A DNA stretch of 64,000 nt, taken from Eretmocerus hayati. Its lineage: Eukaryota; Arthropoda; Insecta; Hymenoptera; Aphelinidae. The translations under genes were made by a program, and so were the position numbers. Below are positions 10,994-22,493 of the stretch, in pieces. The notes under the pieces were generated by a model, which was given only the letters and a program-made list of their open reading frames with translations, made no database searches and was not told where the DNA came from. Location: positions 32,256,714-32,320,713 of the forward strand of contig CM056743.1 of NCBI GenBank assembly GCA_029851415.1, given 5' to 3'. Each line of letters opens with the position of its first letter. Within the stretch, counting starts at the first letter, position 1.

Positions 10994-12589
10994 TCAAGAG
11001 AAGTACCTCATGGCATACTCGCGTCTATATTCAAAACCATCCATGCCTGGTCTTGGTGGTTCAGCAAAAGCTTCTGGTTCGATCTGGAAACCCTCCAGAT
11101 CATATTGGTTTGGGTAGTTCAAGTGCACATAGATATTCCAAAGAACAGCTGTTGTACAAATTGTAGCCATTGATGTGTCCAGTTTGGTGGATAAGCCCAA
11201 CTGTATGCAAGGAAATTTCCTCTTCCATCTACCAAAGATCCTCTCGATGAAACTCCTTGTTGCTATCAGGCTTTCGTTGAAAGATTCTTTAGCTTCATTG
11301 ACTGGATTTGGGATTGGTGTAAACAAGTATCTTGTACATGCATACCCTGGGTCACCCAATATGATACCTGTAAGTAAAGAATAAAGTTACAAGAGGAAAT
11401 TCTTGCATATATGTATATCTCAAAAGATTTAAAAAAATCAGGATCATGTTTCAAATTACCATCCACGAGACCTGTCTCAAACAATAATTTTAAAGCACTT
11501 CTGTCTACGGCTGTCTGATCATGAACACTACCAGGATGCCTTACATCCAAGTACCGAAATGATCCTTCTCCATCAATGATAGCCTGCAAGGTCCCAGTAT
11601 AATTTTGATCTACTGTAATCAATTCATTCACATGACAAAGAATCAAATCCAACGACTCATAATTCTTAGATGCTTACCAATACATTGAGTACAAAATAGC
11701 TTTTACGGCACCTGAAGATTTCGGCAATTGCTTTACCCGGGGATGCTATTCTGATCAAAACACCATCTATTAAGGCATAAATACTTCGCATACCACCACA
11801 GTTGTAGAATAGCTGGGCGTTTAATATTTGCTCTTCTCTACTTGGAAGCTGCACAATTTGATTGAATAATCCAGCAAGAGCTACCGATACTCTCCTTACA
11901 ATTAGACATACTGTTGACTGAGAACACCCATGAACAATTTCCATTTGTTGACAGGTGTAGGATACTTAATTTATAAGATTCTCAAATTGAGTAGATGCAA
12001 CAAGCATTCTCTTTTCTTGGTAATGAGTTGAACAGTATGTTGTTCCATAAGAATTAGAATTGTTACCAACCTGAAAACTATTCGTTGCATAATATCTGAG
12101 TGCTATGGCCAATTGTATTTCTGGAGATACTGGCAAACCTCTGTTACTATTAGCAATGTCGAGGGCATCTCTAATCAAAGGTAGAATGTAATGCATGACA
12201 ACGTCTTCGGAAAATCTGTATCGGTGTAGGAATTCATGCTCACGCCAATGTTCAAAAGGATTTTGATAATCTCTTAGATAGCGTTTAGGTATTCTTCCTA
12301 TGGTCATGACATCTTCTTCATCAACTTCTATATCAAACAAGCGATCCACATTTTCTAATTGAAATACATCCTAAAAGCAAAGAATGGAGCACTTACACAA
12401 ACAAATACTTTACGACATTTCGCAGAGCACATATGTGCTGGCAGACACTGGAAAACTTTTTGAGAAAGGAATTATCGTAGGGGGAGAGAGCGATTCAAGT
12501 AATTGACATGATCACATACATAGTGGAAACATAACCTTGATTTTGATTTTCTAAACATCACAAGAACTTACCTCATCAATATCATCCAT
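10994..12589 (-). CDS. PIF/Harbinger (HARBI1-like) transposase or nuclease, five exons, apparently intact
   Basis: This is a DDE nuclease of the Harbinger family. Coding exons are 12589-12572, 12370-12067, 11964-11678, 11583-11460 and 11367-10994. All four introns are GT-AG, of 201, 102, 94 and 92 bases. The joined reading frame is 1107 bases, giving 368 residues, close to the usual length of about 350. The N-terminus starts MDDIDE. A helix-turn-helix-like segment with CSQSTVCLIVRRVSVAL lies near residues 121-137. The catalytic triad fits D174 (in LIDGV), D250 (in LGDPGYAC) and E286 (in RSFIERIFG), with HPGSVHD near 219-225. I see no stop or frameshift. It may be a recently active transposon copy or a domesticated HARBI1-type gene. 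I could not define terminal inverted repeats. Confidence 0.8.
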
Positions 12590-12591
12590 GG

Positions 12592-13025
12592 TGGAGAGGC
12601 ATCATTGACCAATTTTTTTTGTAACCCAAATATCAAAAAACCCAATCACAAAATTAATCACTTGCAGATAATAATCCAGGCTGAAAATGTCTTTGATATG
12701 CACATGAGTTCTTCAGAACAATAACATCTAGCTGACACTTCGCGGTTATTCAGAGAATTCACCATTGACATCCAACATCCAAATAAAGAAATGACATTCA
12801 AAATGATTTTCTGGTCTAATAATCATATTTACGTTTCCAAATTCCAACCCTGATTGAAATACAAACTCCTGTGTCGAGGTAAACAAACTCATACGCCATC
12901 ACGCTTCAGAATTAGCGGACGTGAACTATGCACCGTACCTAGATGGGTACCTTGCCGTACCGATTGTGGCGCCGCGGATTACTTTATCCGGACTCCGGAT
13001 TTGGTTGCGACTATAAATTCGGGCC
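12592..13025. other. Spacer between the HARBI1-like gene and a foldback element
   Basis: Mostly AT-rich with a GC-richer stretch from about 12,910. No supported gene. It probably includes the 5' untranslated region and promoter of the HARBI1-like gene, but I see no clear TATA box. Confidence 0.35.
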
Positions 13026-13027
13026 TA

Positions 13028-15006
13028 AGGTTGGACTAGTGAAACACAAATCCGCTTGGGTTGCCACCCTCACCCGGGGAGTTATCGAGATAATTAGTCC
13101 CAAAGTCACTAATTTTTCGGTTTGACTTGTCAGAAAGACACCTCAGGGTCTCGAAGGATTCTGAAAGAGTAAGATATATAGAATCGATGAAAAATTGGGT
13201 TGCTAGGCCTACCCGGGAGGTTTCGGAGGTTGCCAGGGGTAAAAGTCGCGAATCAGGCTCGGCCGCACCGCCGGGCCGGAGCCGGGCGCTCATCAAGTAC
13301 GCTTCTCTCGCTCATAACTCGACATCCACGCACTCGATTGTAATATTGCTAGGGTACTTTTTTCTCAAATTCATTAGTATCTACAAGATAAGATACTTTT
13401 CTCATCTCTAAATTTAATAGATTCGGCGTCACGGTCGTTTGAAAATCGAAATATCGCATTTCGCTCTAGTAACTCAGCCGAGGCTTGGAACCAGTCGCAC
13501 CTTCTTGAGTTTCAAGTAGTTTTCCGACCAACATTTTCATCAATTAGCAAACCAAATTCATCATTAGTGGTGTGCGTGGGTAAATTTTGACAATTAACGT
13601 GTAATACCGTCAAATTGGGTAGTTTTGGTACAGTGGGTGCAACTTTGGTACACCCCTAAAAAATGACTTTCAGAGCTGCGTTCGGCAAGGTAAACGATTC
13701 TATCGCTCCGAAACCTATTCTCCCCTCTTGGCACACGCATAAACAATGTGTTGAGCCACCGTACATCCCGCGTGAACGATTGTACTCGTTCATTGAAGCT
13801 CTTTCCGAAATGGCTGATTCAGCAGCGATACGCGAGTGGTCCAGTTAGTTTACCTGGCAAAAATGTTCCGGAACGATCTACGGGTGCATAATGCTACATT
13901 TCAACCACATATATTACCATATTGAAGAAACCATCGTTACATTGGGGTATTTATAGCTTTGCGAATTTTAATGAATGAAAAACAGGGAAAAAACCCATGA
14001 GAAAGTGTACCAAAGTTACCCCACTCTCCTTAAGAAGCATGAGAATAGGGTAACGCCAGTACAACTTCCTATGACAGTTTCTAGAAATTTTTCCTTGAGT
14101 CGAGTGATGGTCTACGAGGTTTTAGAATGTTTCAAACAGCTTTAAATAAGACTCCTGAACGATTAAAATTAGTTTATTCACATGGTGGTCGGTAGAGTTG
14201 AAATATTTTGTAAGTGTACCAAAGTTGCCCAGTCGAGGTCTAACTTTGGTAAACTTCTTCAACTGCCAATAGCTCCGGCTTAAACTCAGGCCAAGCGCAG
14301 TGCCAAGAGGGCAGGATAGGTTTCAGAGCGATAGAATCGTTTACCTTGCCAAACGCAGCTCTGAAAGTCATTTTTTAGGGGTGTACCAAAGTTGCACCCA
14401 CTGTACCAAAGTTAGCCAATTTGACGGTATTACACGTTAATTGTCAAAATTTATCCACGCACACCACTAATGATGAATTTGGTCTGCTAATTGATGAAAA
14501 TGTTGGTCTGAAAACTACTTGAAACTCAAGATTGTGCGACTGGTTCCAAGCCTCGGCTGAGTTACTAGAGCGAAATGCGATATTTCGATTTTCAAACGAC
14601 CGTGACGCCGAATCTATTAAATTTAGAGATGAGAAAAGTATCTTATCTTGTAGATACCAATGAATTTGAGAAAAAAGTACCCTTGCAATATTACAATCGA
14701 GTGCGTGGATGTCGCATTATGAGCGAGAGAAGCGTACTTGATGAGCGCCCGGCTCCGGCCCGGCGCTGCGGCCGAGCCTGATTCGCGACCTTTACCCCTG
14801 GCAACCTTCGAAACCCCCCGGGTAGGCCTGGCAACCCAATTTTTTATCAATTCTATATATCTTACTCTTCCAGAATCCGTCGAGACCCTGAGGTATCTTT
14901 CTGACAAGTCAAACCGAAAAATTAGTGACTTCGGGACTAATTATCTCGATAACCCCCCGGGCGAGGGTGGCAACCCAAGCGGATTTGTGTTTCACTAGTC
15001 CAACCT
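13028..15006. mobile_element. Foldback DNA element with 706-bp inverted arms and TA duplication
   Basis: The left arm (13028-13733) and right arm (14301-15006) are inverted copies of about equal length. They begin AGGTTGGACTAGTGAAAC and end in the complement. TA flanks both sides (13026-13027, 15007-15008). The spacer of about 567 bases has no transposase. The inner arm carries repeated GTACCAAAGTTGCAC and TTTGGTAC motifs. The AGGT terminus next to TA is shared with the element at 7014-7972, so both may use the same transposase in trans (inference). Open frames on both strands mirror each other across the arms and are not genes. Confidence 0.85.
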
Positions 15007-15139
15007 TACCTTTATCAATCATCTCCCCGAGGTATCCCGATCGACAAGCATTTAGATAGCTGGACCACGGACTATGTACTTTGAATATAGGACAGCATTT
15101 GGAACTTTTATAACTCAACAACAACTATAAAAACTTGTC

Positions 15140-15485
15140 ACATTTTCATAATTCAACCAAACAAAATGTAATATCGAACACCTTCCTAGTTGATTTCTCA
15201 TAGCATTCTCAGAAACTAATACGCCTCTCGAAAGCTTTTACAAGTTGAAATCATCAAGATTCCAACTTGTTTGTTATCAAAACCCAAAATTAGCATTTTT
15301 ATGAATATTCGTGATAGAAAAAACTTGTAACATACTATGTATCCCACTACGAGAATCGTTATCGGCAGAATGAGAAAAAGAAGTTTCACCATTTTCATAA
15401 TCCAACTTGGCAGGATGTAATATTAAATACTTCCTTAGTCGATTTCCTGGAGCATCTTCAGTTATTAATGCACTTATCAAAAACT
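15140..15485. repeat. Pair of direct repeats, about 95 bases each, 244 bases apart
   Basis: Blocks at about 15145-15236 and 15389-15480 share CATTTTCATAATYCAAC, AATGTAATAT(C/T) and a run on to CTTCCTAGT(T)GATTTC. They are diverged. Non-coding as far as I can see. Confidence 0.6.
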
Positions 15486-15489
15486 CCTC

Positions 15490-16455
15490 CAAGCCGAGCA
15501 ACCTTGAGGAATTACGCTACTAGAAATCAACGTCATGCTCAAAGTTACATGTATGGAATATATTCTTTATTAAGTTCAATCCCGCCTTTTTACAATATTT
15601 GCCCTATCACTCGTAATTGACATGGTCTGACAATAGATGTATGAAGAACCCTTTTTTCATCACACTCTTCCTCTCATCTCCTGTTTTCTCTTCCTTTTCG
15701 TTAACAATCCTTGAAAATATGTTATTATCATTCCTCAAATCGGAATACAATGTGATCACTATATTTCGAACAAAACGTACACGAGCAACTGCAGGGTATG
15801 GAAATAATCTCCAAACTCTATCCAAAATATCGTGGTCACGTCGTAGATTTCTGCTATGATGATTCCATTCATTACTCACTTGTTCAACAAACAACGAGTA
15901 AGAGAGGCTCTACAACATTTCTGAGATGTATTATGAGTACACACTATTGCGGTAAAACAAATCCATCTCATCTTCATCCTATTTCATTCAAGATGATCTT
16001 GATATCGTACGAAAAATACTCAACATGATTCCTCATTCATCTCATTCCTTCCACAAATTGAAACCATGGTATTCCTTAAAAAATTCTTGATCTCTCAAAG
16101 ATTCGGAAATACTTGACATGATTCCCCCGATTCCATTTCTTCCAAGAGTTGAAACTATATGATCTAGCTAGTCTAAACTAATCATGTATGACTTCCACTG
16201 TGAGAAGCCTGTGGGAATTCAACAAAGTTTGAGGAAGGAACTCATACTCGCCAAGCTTTACTTTCGATAAAAAATGAATGAAAGTGCCTTGAAATGAATC
16301 TATCGAGGTTTGAATGTTTCTGCATTACATCAACTAACCTCAATATAGGCTTCTCATGATTATTTTGGCGATAGACCGTCGAACCCTCATAGATTGATAA
16401 ACAAAATGTGGTGATCTTAGACAAATGTAACAATTATTGTATCTGTGTGTCCACT
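15490..16455. other. No recognisable gene
   Basis: AT-rich sequence. Overlapping open frames on both strands at 15607-15894 have no recognisable motif. Confidence 0.4.
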
Positions 16456-16457
16456 GT

Positions 16458-16800
16458 ACTCACAAGGGGAGGACCAGGTATCCAAAACACCAATCTCGTC
16501 CAAATTTCTTTCACGGTTTTATACTTAGAATTTGAAGAATCCAGAGTAACTCCGTCAAATTGGTCTCCTGTCCAGAGATACAGGCACTGAGGTGATCATC
16601 GCTAATATGGGCCCATGTTCAAAAGTTATTTATCTAGATATATATATACTAGCAGTGTTGATGTTCTTGGCTGTAGCTTTGAACAAAAGGTCCATCTGAC
16701 GAAGTTACACTGGATTCTTCATATACTACGTAATACAAAACTGTAAAAAAAAATTCAGACAAGATTGGTGATCCGGACACCTGGTCCTCCTCTTGTCAGT
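16458..16800. mobile_element. Small foldback element (MITE-like), about 340 bases
   Basis: The left end ACTCACAAGGGGAGGACCAGG matches the inverted right end ACTGACAAGAGGAGGACCAGG. Complementarity continues inward through GGATTCTTCA/TGAAGAATCC. There is no open frame of note, and the duplicated target is unclear. Confidence 0.65.
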
Positions 16801-16804
16801 AATT

Positions 16805-17475
16805 TGTTTTTAGAAAGCTGTGTATAATTGTATAGAATGAGAGAATAGTTGTGACAATCTACAGTGTGTGATAGCTCTGTTTACTCAAGTATTGTGTTAT
16901 ACGATTTACTGACAATGCTTCTCTACCTGCATTGATTGTTTATATAACCACATTGGTCAGTTTACACGTTTTTTTCTAATCTTACATAATGATATACATA
17001 GAGATTCTTTTCAAATCGAAGGTGACGAGAAATAATTGATTGAAACGGCGTTCAATTTATGAGGTTAATGACTAAACAACCCGTCCAGTGGTCGTTATTT
17101 TCTTTTCCTTCCACATTCCGCATTCGACAGGCTCCGATCACCTTTACCAGGGAATCATTATGAGAAAATTTTGCACACAGATTCTTATCAGGTAATCAAG
17201 AGCAAATCTCCTATTGAAGCCATTCCAAAATACCCATCCCATCAACTATGCTCAGTTTTCTCCACTTGATCCAATACACTGAATTTAAAGATGAGTAATC
17301 GTACATCATACCAGCCCAGCTATCCCTGTGTCGATCACTCGTGACGAATTAACGAAAATGATCTCTACAAGATGCACTTGGAGAAGATTACAAGCTGCAT
17401 TATAATTCATAACCTCAACACGATCAAAAGTTCAATCAGTATAGGTTTGTGGGTTTCAGTGACTCTTGGATCTTG
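16805..17475. other. No recognisable gene
   Basis: AT-rich spacer without coding or repeat features that I can support. Confidence 0.4.
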
Positions 17476-17479
17476 AACC

Positions 17480-18024
17480 AAGGTAAGTGTAACCAACCTG
17501 CTTCCTGTGTCTAACATGCCCCCATATACCGATCGTAGAGATGAGCACTCGTTGACCTTCCTGCAGATTTTTTTCTCGCGCTACGTTAGAGTATGAGATA
17601 CATAAGTATGATTTGAACGGACCTCAATGATTTCTACGTCTGTCAAAAAGTTTAGAACAAGATTTGCATTATTCACTGTTGCACAACTCGATAATCGCCA
17701 AGGAAATCGAGTTTATTTTATATTGTCTGCCAGCGATTTCTCATTTAACCAAACTCAACTAACTATACTGTATTCACCACGGATCAAGACTGTTGTAAGT
17801 GATGGGGGCGTATTGGGTACAACCTTTGGCGAATCCACAAAAAATCACTTTTCGGAAAAATTTTGATAGTTCAGCCCTAGTTGGGCAAGATTAAATTCAC
17901 CTCGATTCATTCTAGAGGTCTCAAGACAAGCTCAAAAATGAGCTCAAGCACGTTGAAGAATTTTGAAGAGGCCCGAAACTATTGAGAAACAGCTGAAAGA
18001 GAACATGTTAGGTACACTTGCTTT
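17480..18024. mobile_element. Diverged foldback element related to the one at 7.0-8.0 kb
   Basis: It begins AGGTAAGTGTAACCAAC and ends in the approximate complement of AAGTGTACCTAAC. It contains ATGCCCCCATAT and ATGGGGGC...TTGGGTAC, all shared with the 7014-7972 element. It is older and more decayed, and lies just downstream of the last OR exon. Confidence 0.45.
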
Positions 18025-18237
18025 AAATCCAGAGTTTGGAATCTACTATCTTTGGAATTATCTAAATAACCCTGAATAAGGATCTCAATTAACTAGTAGC
18101 GCTGTTTAATCTTCTCGCCTTCTCATTATGATGTATTGGAGACTCAGGGGTTCTTGATCGATTTTTAATCACTTGGCCATTCGGGTGGATGTGATGTATG
18201 TGAATATGTACATGATTCAAATTGAAGTTGACTCAGC

Positions 18238-18505
18238 CTAATCATCTAGTTTTACTGACTTTATAGCTGCAAAATAACTCATTGTGAGTTTCATGAGCTG
18301 GAATCCAAAGCACATATGTGTCAAATTTCTTGTAGAGGAATATTTAAGGGAAATCAGTTCAATTTCACTTACATTCATGAATGATTCCATTGAAAAATTT
18401 GCAAATTTTCCAGCAGTAAGCTCACAAGGATGTATCCCCTGATACATTATCATATTTATGTATTTGCGTTCGTTTGGCCGAGCAAGATACCAATCAGTTG
18501 AGAAT
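18238..18505 (-). CDS. Odorant receptor, last two exons (C-terminus)
   Basis: Insect ORs are seven-transmembrane subunits of ligand-gated channels in olfactory neurons. The penultimate exon (18505-18373) encodes 44 residues with STDWYLARPNERKY and HPCELTAGKFANFSMESF. The first matches the W-Y..P...RK...M block and the second the P-C-x-L-T-A-G-K-F block of the conserved 7tm_6 C-terminus. A 75-base GT-AG intron (18298-18372) leads to the final exon (18297-18238), with LMKLTMSYFAAIKSV and a stop, matching the last transmembrane segment. The first base of the penultimate exon completes a Gly codon whose other two bases end the exon at 38086. These exons are therefore the 3' end of the gene whose middle exons lie 19.6 kb upstream. 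Confidence 0.85.
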
Positions 18506-18589
18506 CTATATTTTTATTCCAAAGATGATTTATAAATTTTCCAATCGGGAAGAAAAATGACCGTCAGTATGCCTAGGTTTAATGAATAG

Positions 18590-19990
18590 AGGTGCGTGAT
18601 AAATGCTATGGAACGAGGAAAAGAAAATAGTCAACGAACCAGGGGAGGTCAAAAATAGTAGATGAGAGAAGAAAGTGCAGATTAGAGTGTGAAGTGCAGT
18701 GCCAAGACTAGGCAGAGAGTAGAATTAATGGAAAGAACAACAAGGCAGTTTAGAGGTTAGAAAGCGAGAGTGATGAAAGAGTAAGACTCGTGAGGATGAA
18801 TCGAGATTTGCTCATGTGCACGCCTGAGAGAAAAAGGAGAGGGTGGAAGCGCGAATATTTGAAAAGAGAAAATAATGATGGACGCGAAACCACGGAGTAT
18901 TGAGGCAATATATGAGCCTATAGATGAAATATGGGATTCAATGACAGAAAATGGCAGAAAATGATAGAAGAAATAGAAATGATAGAAAGACGGAGGTTTA
19001 GAGGTCAAAGAGGAGCAAGGAGAACAAGAGATGAGAGAGCAATATCAAGTAAACGGAACGGAAGTTGGAGCTATGAGAGAGGAGGATAAAACTGGGATGA
19101 CAGAAAGAAGAGCTGAGTAATCAGCAAAGGTTAGATGGTCACCTAGGAGACACTAAGGGAAGAGCAATTAAGGAATGCCAAAAGATCGATGGAAAGAGCA
19201 AATCACAGAAAGAATAAAGGAAAAGGAAAGGTGATACATGAACTGATGAGAAGAATGAGAGTATTTGAGATGTCTAAGATAGAGTATACACATAGAATGA
19301 GAGATTTGGGAAGAAATGTTGATGACCTGGAAAACGAATTGAAATGAGTATAAAAAGAGCTGAGAATTTACGAGAAGATTCCAAAGAAGTCAAGGATACA
19401 AACAGTAATAGAGGACAACTAAGAAACAGGCTTAGAATGAGAAGAGTGGAAGAGTCTAACATGACTTGAGAGGAAAATCAGACCGTGAAAGACGGATATC
19501 AAGATCTAACTTGGAAGGAAAGAATCAGGGCGATAACCTGAGAAACTTCATAAAAAATGCGAAGATAGGATGGGATGAGGAACTGAATAGAAAAGAGAGG
19601 TACTATGAGGGGGGAGAGCGAGAGATAGAAAGACTTAGTAAAAGGATCGAAAGGACCGAGAGAGATGGGAAGAGGAATAAAATGGTTACATCAGGATTAG
19701 ACTTGGGAGTGATGAATGAAGAGAACCTGTATACAGAGAAGGGATACGAGTAGAGAAGATCAGAGGTATATCTATTACCGACAAAGTCCGGAATGCAGGC
19801 AAACCGCGGATTGCCTTGGCAAACCGCAGTTTGCCTGCATTCCGAACTTGGCCGGTAACATATCCAACAAAATCAGAAGAGCACGTGAAAGTGGGAACAT
19901 AAAAGAAAACATAATGAGCAAAAAGCACTTGCTCTAAGGTCCAAGATTTTCATAGAACACGACTTGACAGAGGAGGAGAGGAGAATAAGA
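18590..19990 (+). mobile_element. Purine-rich relic of a retroelement (left part)
   Basis: About 1.4 kb in which the plus strand is strongly A/G biased. A frame at 19466-19753 is very rich in Glu, Arg, Lys and Asn (for example RKERYYEGGEREIERLSKR) and could form a coiled coil. Such purine-biased charged ORFs occur in some hymenopteran non-LTR elements (recollection, not a search result). The same composition resumes at 37,664 to about 37,960 and ends with AATAAA at 38026-38031. The relic appears to be split by the 19,994-37,660 insertion. No intact gene remains. Confidence 0.4.
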
Positions 19991-20458
19991 TATCGTCGGC
20001 CCCTACAAAGACTAGCACATTTTAGAGCCTCTACGAAAACTAGTACGTTTTTCGTGAAGACTAGCAAGTTTTGCCGCCTCCCACGAAAAGTAGTATATTT
20101 CGGCTTAACCATGAGAACTAACACGTTTGGCGTATACTACTACATTTTAAATTTCACACGAAGACTAGCACATTCAAATGTGCTAGTTTTCGTCCCAAAT
20201 TCAATATGTGGACTTTTTCAAATTTCTGCACGAAAACTACTTAGCACACTTGTCGTTTCCTTCGAAGAGTAATAGATTTGAGGATTTGAGACAAAGACTA
20301 ATACTGTTAGATTAATGATAAAAATCACGAGTTACAAAAATCCTCATTATACATAGTTGATTCCCCCGGAAGTGGAGTTTTTTTCAAAAACTACGGGGTC
20401 ATTGGGATCGTCTCAAAAACTTCGAACATAGTTGCACACCAATAGAAAACACCCTAGG

Positions 20459-21501
20459 AAAGGACCTTATGCATATAGGCCGAAAGCTGCTCCAAAAGTT
20501 TTGGCCCTAAAAGTCCTGGAAGAGATAGGCTTTTTGGGCCTAAAAATGGGTCCGTACTCCATTTCCATCGGAACTGACCTCAAAAACCGTAGTAGCGCAT
20601 AACCTCCCCATTTAAAATACATTGGGAACGCCATTTTTGGTTCACAGCTCGAAACTATGTACATCACTCTGGCTAATTCTGATGGGATGTTGTTGTCCAT
20701 CAAAAGATACAACTTTTCTGTACACTTTGGTGAAGGGGAGCGATGGGCTAGTGGGTTAAAATTCGTGTTATTTCTAGGATTTCCGTGACTCTTGAGCTAA
20801 GATAGCGATTTAATCGGGAACAGAGAGGTTTAGCGACAAATTGCTGGGGATAGAAGTTGTTCATTTTCAATTTTTCTTTACAGAATCATTGATTTTATAA
20901 GCCCAACATTACTGACAAAGCCTCAGTCAATCAAAAAGTGTGAAAAATGGTATTTTCTGCATTTTTAGGCCTTGAAACGTCAATATAGGGAAAAATGAGT
21001 AAAGAGTTTCGAAAGATCTCCAAAAAATACACATTTCTCATTCTCGTCATTTTTCCGAAAAACCCCTTTCCCTTCGATTAATAACGCAAGAAAGGGCCAA
21101 AAATACGATTTGAGCACTTTAAACTCGCAAAAGCTCGAAAAATTAAAATGCAACTCCCCTCATATTTCAGCCTTGAAAGATTGCTTTTTTCCTATACTTT
21201 TGAATGAAGAAAAAAATTTTTGCCGTAGAGCTAACCTATATCAAGTTATTGCGTTTTTAATGCAATAACGACACTTTTCCCGCTCAGTTACGATGTTTCG
21301 GCCCCGTTCATCACTCCGTTCTGTGTTTGGGGATGCGAAATGTCACGAATGACTAATATATTGAGTCACGAGATGCAATAGGCAGTGGCAATGGTTATGT
21401 GATACCCCTAGCAATGATCATGCCCATATTCAACGTGCTACCTGGAATCACGAGGACAGTAGACGCATGGAACTATCGGATAACATAACCCTCCGGAAGT
21501 C
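20459..21501 (+). repeat. Left terminal inverted repeat of the ISL2EU-type transposon
   Basis: Inverted copy of 32200-33199, for example GGACCTTATGCATATAGGCC at the outer end and AACATAACCCTCCGGAAGTC at the inner end. It is AT-rich and non-coding, with scattered substitutions and one 45-50 base indel relative to the right copy. Confidence 0.85.
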
Positions 21502-22062
21502 TTCATGCATTCTATTTCATCCCTCGACGAATCGGAGATCCAGCGATACGATTACAAGAACTTCCTTTCCCCCTTGCTTGGGAATCATTCATATCATATG
21601 CCGATCGTTTTTCATGATTCGCAAGCAAAACCGCTGCTCGACAGCGCGGACTCACGTGTAGCTTGTTGGTACTCAAGCCATTTCATTGTGTTGGAGCGGA
21701 TTTTACATTGTGACGGTTAACTGAACATCATGGCTCATGGAAACTTTTGAGCTCGATTGTCTCACAGCTACACTTTGAATACTTTCTGATAGCTCAATAT
21801 GACAGAGCTTGTGTGAGGTTGAACATCCGAGTTAACATAGCCTAAGAAGAAATCATAATTACAACCTGAGAAAGCTTTCTGCGGCCTCTCTCTCTCTCTC
21901 CCTGCCCCTCTCTCTTCCTCTCCTTCTGTTCGCCTCCTCTCAAAATACCTATGTGAAGTCTAAAGCTCTCTTCCACTCACTCTCTCTCTCCCTCTCCTTC
22001 AACGCCCTCTCTCTCTCCCTCCCATTCTCCCTCCCCCCTCTCTCTCGCCTCCCCCCTCTCTT
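21502..22062. other. Left interior of the ISL2EU transposon ending in a CT-rich tract
   Basis: About 370 bases without a recognisable gene, then a polypyrimidine (CT)n-rich tract from about 21,880 that abuts the 3' end of the first R1-clade element. ISL2EU elements often carry a second, YqaJ-type nuclease gene. I see no trace of it here. Confidence 0.5.
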
Positions 22063-22493
22063 TTTTTTTAGGTGATTGTAGGGCGAATACGCTGCGACGT
22101 ACGAAGGAGAGGCACCGGTCAGCCAAACACGGCTGGCCAGCACCTCCCCAACAGTCCCGGGCTGGAATCCGCATCGATACGGCCATCCGAACCGGGTGAA
22201 CCCTCTCTCCCTTCTCCGTTGGCGCCGGCCATTGGACAAGGAAGAGATCCACCAACTTACCAATCCGGCCCCGGCACCGCGTGAGCATTACTTCAGGACC
22301 GGTGGCGTCTCGCGCTCAGGATCGAGCGTCCCTCTTCTCACGACTCGCAGGTGTTGTTTCTCCTCCTTCGATCTTCTTCCATCTCTTCATTCTTCTTTCT
22401 TCTCTCTTCGATCTTCTCTCTTCTTCCTTCCCTCTTCAGTCCATCATATTCCTCCTGGAACCATTTGGACCTCTTCTGTTTCAATCGGCGGAG

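Noticed and set aside
11965..12066. Apparent frame breaks in the HARBI1-like gene, first read as pseudogene lesions
   Set aside because: Each gap is a short GT-AG intron with consistent phase, and the joined frame is exactly 369 codons including the stop.
13036..14998. Mirrored 86- and 94-codon frames on both strands
   Set aside because: They are the same inverted-repeat arm read twice, with no known domain.
19466..19753. Charged 95-codon frame considered as a host gene
   Set aside because: It lies in a 1.4-kb purine-biased tract. Low complexity and no splice or domain evidence; better read as a retroelement relic.
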